Below are positions 16,101-22,788 of a DNA stretch of 34,251 nucleotides, in pieces. Position numbers and translations under genes: made by a program. Source of the DNA: Bacillus sp. CGMCC 1.16541 (GTDB taxonomy: Bacteria > Bacillota > Bacilli > Bacillales > Bacillaceae_H); contig NZ_KZ821208.1 of the NCBI RefSeq assembly GCF_003184905.1, positions 1 through 34,251 on the forward strand. The letters are read 5' to 3'. The notes below the pieces were generated by a model. The model was not told the DNA's origin. It did no database searches and saw only the letters and a list, made by a program, of their open reading frames with translations. Each line of letters begins with the position of its first letter. Positions within the stretch are counted from its first letter, which is position 1.

Positions 16101-16658
16101 GTCGCACTCTATATGGGTGCGTGGATTGAAATCCGTGAATAGTTCCAATTGAACTGGCTGATAAGCGTCGCACTCTATATGGGTGCGTGGATTGAAATTT
16201 CAAAAGGTCATCATAGTTAGGCAGTTTATAATTGTCGCACTCTATATGGGTGCGTGGATTGAAATGTCAAGGTTATTACGGTGGGCGAACTGAAGTATGT
16301 CGCACTCTATATGGGTGCGTGGATTGAAATCTTTTGATTACTCATTTTACTATTGTTACAATCGTCGCACTCTATATGGGTGCGTGGATTGAAATTCCTT
16401 TTACGATTGACGGTGCAGGTCTAGCTCTAGTCGCACTCTATATGGGTGCGTGGATTGAAATCCAATCGCACATGTCTTCTTCGTCTTCAATTTCTGTCGC
16501 ACTCTATATGGGTGCGTGGATTGAAATTGATAATTTAACTGGAAGGATTTTCACCTTTTTTGTCGCACTCTATATGGGTGCGTGGATTGAAATATAATTA
16601 ATTTTCATTTTTCATCGCTCCTTTTTGTCGCACTCTATATGGATAGGTAGATTGAAAC
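16101..16658 (+). CRISPR. CRISPR array 2, type I-C, 9 repeats and 8 spacers
   Basis: The 32-bp repeat equals that of array 1 except position 16 (A to G): GTCGCACTCTATATGGGTGC then GTGGATTGAAAT. The change turns one A-U pair of the crRNA hairpin into G-U. Repeats start at 16101, 16167, 16234, 16299, 16364, 16430, 16496, 16562 and 16627. Spacers are 33-35 bp. The last repeat carries five changes (GGATAGGTAG in place of GGGTGCGTGG, and the final T to C), marking the old end. No cas gene follows. Spacer 2 (16199-16233) overlaps spacer 3 of array 1 in sequence. Confidence 0.99.
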
Positions 16659-16761
16659 AAATACTTGAAAACAGGTCTCTAGTTTAGCAGCATTCTTTGG
16701 GAATGAAAGCAGCTGTTTTATATAGTTGTGGCATGTATTTTAGATAAAGAAAAGACAGATG

Positions 16762-16809
16762 GGACTGCAATATAAGCTCTACTATACAAAGAGTTTGCAT
16801 TGATAGTCC
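16762..16809 (-). terminator. hairpin, possible terminator of the mini-gene pair
   Basis: GGACT (16762-16766) pairs with AGTCC (16805-16809), TGCAA with TTGCA, and CTCT with AGAG, giving an interrupted stem. Read on the minus strand it follows the stop at 16863 and is followed by a T-rich stretch. Confidence 0.35.
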
Positions 16810-16862
16810 TATTTACGTAACATAAAAGTCACTCTTGTTTATCGTTAAAAGTAAGTATCACT

Positions 16863-16985
16863 TTACATCACATGCGTCAAAATCTTGCAACCTTGAATCG
16901 TTTTTAACGCTTCGCGTGCTTCTTTTTCTGTTCTAAATTCAAACATCTTAATCTCCTTTTTTGAGTAGCCTGTAATAATCCACAT
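16863..16985 (-). CDS. 40-residue conserved-looking small protein
   Basis: The product starts MWIITGYSKKEIKMFEFR and continues with an EKEAREALKTIQGCKI helix. ATG 16985 is preceded on the minus strand by GGAGGA eight bases away. The pattern of a beta-hairpin (WIITGYS, KMFEF) then an amphipathic helix looks like a real mini-protein, and I have an impression of similar short Bacillus ORFs without a function. It starts three bases after the stop of the 25-residue frame upstream, so the two are coupled. Confidence 0.55.
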   Translation of the reverse strand: MWIITGYSKKEIKMFEFRTEKEAREALKTIQGCKILTHVM

Positions 16986-16988
16986 TTT

Positions 16989-17066
16989 TCATTCCTCCAT
17001 TTGTTTAGAAAGCTTCATCATTTCCAGATGATTGTATCTAACTCTATCCTCTAAAGTGAGAGGCAT
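16989..17066 (-). CDS. 25-residue small protein, first of a coupled pair
   Basis: ATG 17066 follows a strong AGGAGG site. The peptide MPLTLEDRVRYNHLEMMKL ends KQMEE and is one amphipathic helix. Its end supplies the ribosome binding site for the next frame. Function unknown. The remainder of the gap 16659-17328 holds only the hairpin at 16762 and the AT-rich palindromes at 17210-17303. Confidence 0.4.
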   Translation of the reverse strand: MPLTLEDRVRYNHLEMMKLSKQMEE

Positions 17067-17209
17067 GAGCAACCTCCTCTGCAATAGCAGTCTGATATTT
17101 TGTACAAAATACGAAATCCTTGCACCGCTAAAGCGTTCACTTTTATATAATGCAAGTAGTGTGCCAACTTTCCAAATGGTATCTAATCAAGTTTTTTAGA
17201 AAACAAGTG

Positions 17210-17303
17210 GCAAAAAATTTTGCTTGTACGAAAAAAATGAAGCAAAAGTGCGCCGAAAATTTTGCAAGAACGAATTTTAGTAAAAAAATGCAAAAAAATT
17301 TGC
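17210..17303. promoter_or_regulatory. three phased GCAAAA-n-TTTTGC near-palindromes
   Basis: GCAAAAAATTTTGC (17210-17223), CGAAAATTTTGC (17254-17265) and GCAAAAAAATTTGC (17290-17303) have centres about 42 and 37 bases apart, close to whole helical turns. They end 60 bases before the sigma-54 activator gene. They may be upstream activator sites or autoregulatory operators. No clean GG-N10-GC sigma-54 promoter was found among them. Confidence 0.4.
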
Positions 17304-17364
17304 GCGTTTAATAAAAGGTTGTTTTAAAATGAAAGAAAGGGGTTACATACAAGGAGGAGAGAAA

Positions 17365-18792
17365 ATGTCTGAACAAGACCTTAATTATTTACAATATGTC
17401 AAGCGCACGTATGAAAAGGTCATGGATGAGCTTGACGTTGGTCTTCATGTTGTGGATCGTACTGGGAAAACGATTCTATACAACAAAAAAATGATGCAGC
17501 TTGAATCAATGAATAGTGAAGATGTGATGAATAAACACTTTTTAGATGTGTTTATGTTCCGAGAGAATGAAGAAAGTACGTTAGTTAAAGCGTTACAATC
17601 GGGGAAAGCAACAACAAATGTGACACAAACGTATTTTAATAATAAAGGGAAAAAGATTACGACCATTAATAACACTTTTCCCATTATTGAAGGAAGTGAC
17701 ATACAAGGTGCAGTGGAAATTGCCAAAGATGTGACGAAAATTGAACGGTTAGTACGCGAAAACATTAAGCGAAAAGGGAGTGCTCGGTATACGTTTGACA
17801 GCATTATCGGAAAAAGCGCGGCTGTTCAAGAGTTGTTGAAAAATGCAAAGCGTGCCACTCGCACGTCTTCATACGTCTTAATTATTGGTGAGACAGGAAC
17901 GGGGAAGGAATTGTTTGCACAAGGTATACATAATGGCAGTAATCGCTCATCAGCGCCGTTTATATCACAAAACTGTGCGGCGTTACCTGAGAATTTAATT
18001 GAGAGTCTTTTGTTTGGAACGAAAAAAGGAGCATTTACTGGTGCGATGGACCACCCGGGTTTGTTTGAACAAGCTGAAGGGGGAACGCTTTTATTAGATG
18101 AAATTAACTCGCTCAACCCGAACCTTCAAGCAAAATTATTTCGCGTCTTACAAGAAAAAACGATTAAACGAATTGGTGATACGAATGAAACACCTATTGA
18201 TGTGCGCGTAATTGCCAACATCAATGAAGATCCAATTGAGGCGATTGCGAACAATCACTTGCGAAAGGATTTGTACTACCGCTTAGGAGTGGTAACATTA
18301 TTTGTCCCACCGTTACGGGAGCGAAAAGAAGATATTCCATTCCTTTCGGAGCATTTTATTAACAAGTATAATCAACTATTCCAAATGGACATAAAAGGAT
18401 TGGATAGCGAAGTAATGGACTTATTTCTGACATACGATTGGCCAGGGAATATCCGTGAACTAGAACATATTATCGAAGCGGCAATGAATGTGATGATTGA
18501 GGATAACATCATTCAATATGCACACTTACCTCTTCAATATCGAAACAAATGGAAAAAAACAGATCGTGTTACAGTCGCTCCAAAGATAACAGCTTTCGTT
18601 CAAGAGAAAAAAGAAGAACAACCACTAAAAGACCAACTAGATGCTTATGAAAAGCAATGTATCGAACATGCACTAAAGCAAAGTAATGGCAAAGTCTCAC
18701 ATGCTGCAAAGCTATTAGGGTTAAGTAGACAAACGTTGCAGTATCGAATGAAGAAGTTAGATATTAATGTGCAAGAAGTGTTAAATTGTTAG
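17365..18792 (+). CDS. PAS-containing sigma-54-dependent transcriptional activator
   Basis: ATG 17365 with AAGGAGGAG is chosen over ATG 17329 in the same frame. The 475-residue protein has a PAS domain (about 10-120), then an AAA+ domain with Walker A GETGTGKE (175-182), the sigma-54 contact loop GAFTGA (222-227), Walker B LLLDEIN ending at 248, and a Fis-type HTH at the C-terminus (KVSHAAKLLGLSRQTLQYRM). The order and length are those of RocR/BkdR-like activators that switch on catabolic operons in Bacillota. No obvious target operon with a sigma-54 promoter lies in the window. Hydrophobic PAS ligand or redox signal cannot be told from sequence. Confidence 0.92.
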   Translation: MSEQDLNYLQYVKRTYEKVMDELDVGLHVVDRTGKTILYNKKMMQLESMNSEDVMNKHFLDVFMFRENEESTLVKALQSGKATTNVTQTYFNNKGKKITTINNTFPIIEGSDIQGAVEIAKDVTKIERLVRENIKRKGSARYTFDSIIGKSAAVQELLKNAKRATRTSSYVLIIGETGTGKELFAQGIHNGSNRSSAPFISQNCAALPENLIESLLFGTKKGAFTGAMDHPGLFEQAEGGTLLLDEINSLNPNLQAKLFRVLQEKTIKRIGDTNETPIDVRVIANINEDPIEAIANNHLRKDLYYRLGVVTLFVPPLRERKEDIPFLSEHFINKYNQLFQMDIKGLDSEVMDLFLTYDWPGNIRELEHIIEAAMNVMIEDNIIQYAHLPLQYRNKWKKTDRVTVAPKITAFVQEKKEEQPLKDQLDAYEKQCIEHALKQSNGKVSHAAKLLGLSRQTLQYRMKKLDINVQEVLNC

Positions 18793-18815
18793 GTTATTTC
18801 CAATTGTTTGTCGCA

Positions 18816-18843
18816 TTGACATCTACACCAAAAATTATAGAAT
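18816..18843 (+). promoter_or_regulatory. sigma-A promoter of the rsbR-like gene
   Basis: TTGACA (18816-18821), a 16-base spacer and TAGAAT (18838-18843) lie 41 bases before the start codon. The -35 box is a consensus match. Confidence 0.6.
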
Positions 18844-18884
18844 AAATAGAAGAAAACAATTTTACAAGATTACCAGGGGGCTTT

Positions 18885-19730
18885 ATGCATAAAGATAAAA
18901 AGTTGTATGAGTATATGTTGGATAAAACGTGGGATTTAACCGAACAATGGTATGAGTCGTTAGATAAAAGTCAATCAGGCGGGGTATATGCATCGACTGA
19001 CCCGGATGTCATTCACACACTTAAGCAACAAAATCATGAGTTTCATCAGCGTTTTTGCCGAGTGTTTCAACAAGAAAACGTTGAATTTCAGAAAGAATTT
19101 GGGGATTGGATTTTAAAGATTGCCAAAGATGAAGAACATTTAAATACGCCAGTTCATCTTATTTTGAATGAATTTTTCCGAACACAAGAGCAATATCTTT
19201 ATTTAATTAATGAGTTTGTTGAGCAATATGGCCACAACTATTCCAAAGAAGTCATTCAGTCATGGACAAACATTGTGACCAAAACGTTTGCGGAAGTGAT
19301 GTCATGTTTTACAGAAGAACATCATAATCACTTACAACTAAAGCTACAAGCACAGCAAGAAATGATTAACGAGCTAAGCTCACCTGTTATTTTATTAAGA
19401 GAACAAAATGGATTGTTGCCGCTTGTAGGAGACATTGATACAGTACGTGCCAAATTCATTTTAGAACATACGTTAATGCAGTGTGTGGACAAGCGCATCA
19501 CACACTTATTTATTGATTTGTCAGGTGTCGTTATCATTGATACGATGGTTGCTCACCAGATTTTCCAGCTTATTGATGCATTAAAATTAGTAGGTGTGAC
19601 GGTAACTCTGTCAGGTATTCGCGCTGAAATCGCTCAAACTGCTGTGCAGTTAGGCTTATCATTTGGTAATATCGAAACAACGGCCACGCTTGCTCAGGCA
19701 ATGACGTTGCGTCAACAACCCACCACTTAA
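18885..19730 (+). CDS. RsbR-family stressosome protein (STAS domain)
   Basis: The 281-residue protein has a helical N-terminal sensor domain (about 1-145, RsbR_N type) and a C-terminal STAS domain (about 162-275). GDIDTVRAKFI holds Thr186 and IDLSGVVIIDTMVAHQI holds Thr220; these match the two RsbT-phosphorylated threonines of RsbRA and have the same spacing of 34. It is therefore probably an RsbR paralogue that tunes the general stress response from within the stressosome. The gene stands alone, without rsbS or rsbT. Its stop codon lies inside the end hairpin of the element at 19723, so insertion may have replaced the last few residues. Confidence 0.88.
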   Translation: MHKDKKLYEYMLDKTWDLTEQWYESLDKSQSGGVYASTDPDVIHTLKQQNHEFHQRFCRVFQQENVEFQKEFGDWILKIAKDEEHLNTPVHLILNEFFRTQEQYLYLINEFVEQYGHNYSKEVIQSWTNIVTKTFAEVMSCFTEEHHNHLQLKLQAQQEMINELSSPVILLREQNGLLPLVGDIDTVRAKFILEHTLMQCVDKRITHLFIDLSGVVIIDTMVAHQIFQLIDALKLVGVTVTLSGIRAEIAQTAVQLGLSFGNIETTATLAQAMTLRQQPTT

Positions 19731-20210
19731 CGACCTTGCGGTCTGTTTGAAGTGGGGGCTTGCGTCTGTCAGAGTTCGACAGTGCTTCTACCCTCATAGA
19801 TAGCAACTACGCTTGTTCCTACCCAGTAGTGCAAACGAGCCATGCTCTCCTACCTTAGCGTGGTGGAACATAAGGATGGTTGACTTCGCCCCTACCACAA
19901 GGGTCATGCCCTTGTGGTAACCGTTTCAACGGTTATGTTTGTACGTTAAAGATTTTACGGTTGCAACGACTTCCTGCAACCAACCTACTATCTTTAGTTG
20001 TCTAAGAACTTGATAAAAGTGCCTTTTACGCAACGGTTTTCTCTTATCTAAAATTATAGCACGAAAGGAGGGCAAGGTGGAATTTCAGATACTTGTTATG
20101 GTACAAAATCTTACGATTTTACCGTACCTTACCGTATCTGACGGCAATTCCTCCCCCACTTATCGTTGGGCTATGCCCTTCACACGATTGAAGTGGGGGT
20201 ATCCTTGCCG
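19723..20210 (+). mobile_element. non-autonomous IS605/IscB-like element without its ORF
   Basis: At the left, CCACTT (19723-19728) pairs with AAGTGG (19750-19755) around an inner GACC/GGTC hairpin. At the right, CGGCAA (20142-20147) pairs with TTGCCG (20205-20210), enclosing CCCCCACTT (20153-20161) and AAGTGGGGG (20191-20199). Such subterminal hairpins are typical of IS200/IS605-group ends. Between them is a structured, GC-richer segment and then AAAGGAGGGCAAGGTG (20064-20079), a ready ribosome binding site with only a short meaningless frame behind it. The simplest reading is an element whose nuclease ORF was deleted while its RNA and ends were kept. Confidence 0.6.
19731..19981 (+). ncRNA. 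candidate orphan HEARO/omega-RNA of an IscB-type element
   Basis: Helices in order: GACC-TTGC-GGTC (19732-19743), CTGTC/GACAG near 19766, ACCACAAGGG (19894-19903) with CCCTTGTGGT (19909-19918), AACCGT/ACGGTT (19919-19934), and GGTTGCA (19959-19965) with TGCAACC (19975-19981). The order of short GC-rich blocks (TTGCGGTCTGTTTGAAGTGG, CTTGCG, GTCAGAGTTCGACAGTGCTTC split by loops, GTAGTGCAAAC) resembles, from memory, RNAs that precede IscB genes (HEARO, RF02033 type). In such RNAs the guide is the host sequence just 5' of the element, here the 3' end of the rsbR-like gene. No covariance model could be run. Confidence 0.5.
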
Positions 20211-20292
20211 ATTACAGATGAAAAAAAGATGGGAAGATGTTGACTTTTTCGAAGTGGATTTTTGAGTTTGTGGTGATTGTTGTCAAGGAGAA

Positions 20293-20611
20293 TTGAATTT
20301 CTACACCGCAAATAGCAAGTTAGAAGAATTAAAACAAGGCATGTTATGTTACTTACTTGAGAAGAAAAGAATTTGTTTGGACATCTGGAGAAGACCGTGA
20401 AAACGTCACACATTATGTGAAATTACGTATCTTTATGTACGAGGTTCGAGGCATTGTTGGCATCGATGTATTAACGGATAATAAGCTCCAATCACCTCTT
20501 TACATGAGAGCTCAGTTTGGCTTACAAGCAGAGATCGGTCAAATGGACAAGCTTACTAAGAAGTTAGATGCTTTTATCCAGCAAAAAATAACCGTCATTG
20601 AAGCATTATAA
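20293..20611 (+). pseudogene. probable frameshifted hypothetical gene
   Basis: After AAGGAG (20285-20290) a frame from TTG 20293 reads LNFYTANSKLEELKQG and then ends at 20399-20401. An overlapping frame, open from 20333, carries the convincing part: KEFVWTSGEDRENVTHYVK, then beta-strand-like RIFMYEVRGIVGIDVL and a helix to the stop at 20611. A one-base shift around 20336-20341 would fuse the two. The C-terminal frame taken alone has only a TTG start at 20357 without a site. The family is unknown. The preceding gap 20211-20292 holds nothing I can name. Confidence 0.4.
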
Positions 20612-20693
20612 AATGAAAAGAACCAAAAAATCGAAACCATTTTCGCTGTCGTTCGTATAACTATTAACAGCACAAAAAAGGAGTGATTCAAGC

Positions 20694-20948
20694 ATGCAAT
20701 TATCCATTACACTTATTCTATTACTTGCAACATTTATCACGATGTTCTATGTTTTTCAAAAGCGCAAAAAGTTAGGCTTGAAGGGCTGGAAAAGTGCGAT
20801 GCCATCACTTTGTATGTTCGGTGTGAGCTTATCGAGTTTAGGAATTATAACGTTTAGCGAGATCGCAATGATGTTTGTGATGTTCAATCTCATCTTTTTA
20901 CTAACAGGTGCGTATTTTATTAAGTATTTACCGAGGAACGCGCGATAA
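20694..20948 (+). CDS. small membrane protein, two or three TM segments
   Basis: The 84-residue protein has hydrophobic spans at about 4-20, 37-52 and 56-76, separated by a basic loop (QKRKKLGLKGWK) and ending RNAR. AAAAGGAG lies ten bases before ATG 20694. It is followed 26 bases later by another small membrane protein gene, probably in one operon. I do not recognise a family. Confidence 0.65.
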   Translation: MQLSITLILLLATFITMFYVFQKRKKLGLKGWKSAMPSLCMFGVSLSSLGIITFSEIAMMFVMFNLIFLLTGAYFIKYLPRNAR

Positions 20949-20974
20949 CTGTACATAAAAAAGAGGGGAGTCAT

Positions 20975-21148
20975 ATGAACAAGATGAAGCGCTGGAAAGT
21001 CAAACTTGCCTATCAACTCATTCTATTGATCGTATTTGTTACCGCAGGGTTTCTTACACATGATTCCTCGTTGTCCAATACACTGTTTACAATTTCAGGC
21101 GTCGGAGCATTTTTAATGATTGATACGGTTGTGAAACGTGATGCATAA
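20975..21148 (+). CDS. 57-residue small membrane protein
   Basis: ATG 20975 follows GAGGGGAG. The product begins MNKMKRWKVKLAYQLILLIV and has two hydrophobic helices (about 12-26 and 38-52) separated by THDSSLSNT, ending VVKRDA. It is the second gene of the small membrane-protein pair and is closed by the terminator at 21150. Function unknown. Confidence 0.65.
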   Translation: MNKMKRWKVKLAYQLILLIVFVTAGFLTHDSSLSNTLFTISGVGAFLMIDTVVKRDA

Positions 21149-21149
21149 G

Positions 21150-21195
21150 AAAAAAGTGTTAACGATGCAAGCGTTACTCGTTAACACTCTTTTTT
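21150..21195. terminator. bidirectional terminator between convergent genes
   Basis: AGTGTTAACGA (21155-21165) pairs perfectly with TCGTTAACACT (21178-21188), flanked by an A-run on the left and a T-run on the right. It serves both the small membrane-protein operon and the leftward VOC gene. Confidence 0.85.
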
Positions 21196-21207
21196 CATTT
21201 CTTCCTT

Positions 21208-21696
21208 TTATAACCGATTTAAATAGTCTCTTTTCATATCACGTGTGTAAAACTCCACAATATTGTCTTCGGTATCTTTGAAATAAACTCTTCGTTCTTT
21301 TGAACTCGTCTCTTCTTCTACTAGTTTCATATCCACACCGATGTTTTGCAAAATATCGATGGCATCATCAAAATGTTCTTGTTTTACATGTAAAGCAAAA
21401 TGGACATGCAAACCACCTTCGTCAAACAGTCCGTCCCATTTAGAAACAGGCTTGTTCTTCTCTGTTCGCTCTTTTTCAGTAAAGTTTCGAGGTAACCACA
21501 ACCCTAACCGGGTAGGTCCTCCTACATAAAGCCACGTAGCCCATACATGTTCATGACGATTAGTAAATTGCCCTTCATCATAACCCCATTGTTCAACAAT
21601 CGGAAAACCTAACTGCTTCGACCAAAAATCAACAGCTCGTTCCATCGATTTTACTTCTAATACAAGTTCAGACATTCCTTCAGTATGGATCTTCAT
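21208..21696 (-). CDS. VOC (glyoxalase/bleomycin-resistance) superfamily protein
   Basis: The 162-residue protein has two beta-alpha-beta-beta-beta modules. The first opens MSELVLEVKSMERAVDFWSK with LGF following, and the second begins HVHFALHV and ends VYFKDTEDNIVEFYT, both standard VOC patterns. Candidate metal ligands are His in GGLHVHF and Glu in NIVEFY. VOC members include metallothiol transferases, dioxygenases and lyases, and the substrate cannot be assigned. AAAGGAG lies eight bases before ATG. It is a single-gene unit. The upstream gap 21697-21920 shows nothing recognisable. Confidence 0.85.
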   Translation of the reverse strand: MKIHTEGMSELVLEVKSMERAVDFWSKQLGFPIVEQWGYDEGQFTNRHEHVWATWLYVGGPTRLGLWLPRNFTEKERTEKNKPVSKWDGLFDEGGLHVHFALHVKQEHFDDAIDILQNIGVDMKLVEEETSSKERRVYFKDTEDNIVEFYTRDMKRDYLNRL

Positions 21697-21920
21697 TGTA
21701 ATTTCTCCTTTAATGTTAGTGGATGGTTTTATTTTACTACAAGGTGGTAATGAATTTGGATATTTCTGTTATAACGAAAGCATAATAGATTAATAGAGCG
21801 AATGGGACATATAAATTTCGTTATCGAGAAGGAAATAAACCATCACATGAAAGAGGACACTTTTTCATTGTAAATAACCATTAATACATGCAAGGGTAGT
21901 TGTGAGTATGAAAAGAACCT

Positions 21921-22097
21921 TCATACATCACGATCTAAATCATTGTCAAAAAAGGAAGGTTTCGTTTCTTCTTTAATCCCTAAATGCGTTTTTATTTGCG
22001 ATAATTCTCGAACGATGAGCTGTGTATTTAACCAAGCGGCAACTGATGACAAGGTGATAATGATAAGAGAAACAGTAATCAAAATAGTAGGTAACAT
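21921..22097 (-). CDS. 58-residue single-TM protein
   Basis: The start at 22097 is preferred since GGAGGTG lies six bases before it; a Met at 22112 in frame overlaps that site. The product begins MLPTILITVSLIIITLSSV, one membrane helix, followed by a cytosolic helix (QLIVRELSQIKTHLGIKEE) and an acidic tail FDNDLDRDV. This layout is common among small Bacillaceae membrane proteins of unknown function. Confidence 0.55.
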   Translation of the reverse strand: MLPTILITVSLIIITLSSVAAWLNTQLIVRELSQIKTHLGIKEETKPSFFDNDLDRDV

Positions 22098-22215
22098 TAA
22101 AAGCACCTCCATATGTATGATTTTTTCATTGTATCATAGTTAAGGAGCAAGTAATGGATAAACAAGACAAGGGGGTTATGAATGCACAATATGAGCATGT
22201 GTTTCGTTGGTGAAT

Positions 22216-22521
22216 TCACATCTCCCCATAAAACTCCGCAACATACAAAAAGCCAATCCGCTTTACAAGGTAGTTCCTAAGCAGTCCTTGTGTAGCTTTT
22301 TCAATGGGTGGTTCGGTGAGTGTGTAGGCTTTTGCGTTCAGTTCTTTAAACTTCTCACGATCGACATCATTATGATACGTATCGTCTACAATGTCAGATG
22401 TAATCGCAGCTTTTGGATACCCAAGTAATAATACGTGTGTACGCAACGCAGTGTGAGGGTGACTATGTAACAGTATAACAACGACAATAAAGCTAACCAG
22501 CCAAATCCATTTTTTTATCAT
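22216..22521 (-). CDS. hypothetical exported or anchored protein
   Basis: A 101-residue protein with an N-terminal signal or anchor (MIKKWIWLVSFIVVVILLH) and an extracellular domain of about 80 residues containing HVLLLGYPKAAITSDI and many charged residues. No lipobox is seen. GGAGA lies six bases before ATG on the minus strand. I do not recognise the family. The facing side has a 19-residue frame (22154-22213) with AAGGAG, perhaps the remains of a lost gene. Confidence 0.6.
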   Translation of the reverse strand: MIKKWIWLVSFIVVVILLHSHPHTALRTHVLLLGYPKAAITSDIVDDTYHNDVDREKFKELNAKAYTLTEPPIEKATQGLLRNYLVKRIGFLYVAEFYGEM

Positions 22522-22756
22522 GATTGTCTCCTATCTTATTCTTATACGAATTAGACGAACAAGTAAAACAAATGTTTCAAGTTTGTATCATTCATACCGA
22601 ATCTCTTTTCTTTTTTTTAAAGATGTTGTACCATGTGTTCTAATTGCATTTAGGCGTTCTGCACAAATGCAAGAGATCATACTTTTTTGAACTTCATTTT
22701 TCGAGAGTGTAGAACGTCAAGCAAGATGAAGTTTTGATGAAAGTAGGAGGTGTTTG

Positions 22757-22784
22757 TCTGACACCAAGTTGGTGGACAGACAGG
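22757..22784. repeat. hairpin between ribosome binding site and start of the CNNM gene
   Basis: TGTCTG plus CACCA pairs with TGGTG plus CAGACA around an AGT loop, with one unpaired base on one side and two on the other. It resembles GGTGTCTGACACC-type intergenic repeats of Bacillus. It sits directly after AGGAGGTG (22746-22753) and just before the TTG start at 22789. Confidence 0.5.
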
Positions 22785-22788
22785 ACGT

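Noticed and set aside
16334-16597. Open frame encoding tandem VALYMGAWIEI units
   Set aside because: Same artefact in array 2.
9721-16626. TTTTTCATCG shared by array 1 spacer 7 and array 2 spacer 8
   Set aside because: Only ten bases, low complexity and in the spacer interior; not enough to claim a common target.
17209-17223. GG...GC pair resembling a sigma-54 -24/-12 promoter
   Set aside because: The spacing is 11 bases between GG and GC instead of 10, and it belongs to a palindrome repeated twice more.
19570-19806. 78-residue minus-strand frame over the rsbR 3' end
   Set aside because: It crosses the STAS domain and the element hairpin; no ribosome binding site.
22154-22213. 19-residue frame with AAGGAG
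   Set aside because: Too short to support as a gene and converging into the gene at 22216; perhaps a remnant.
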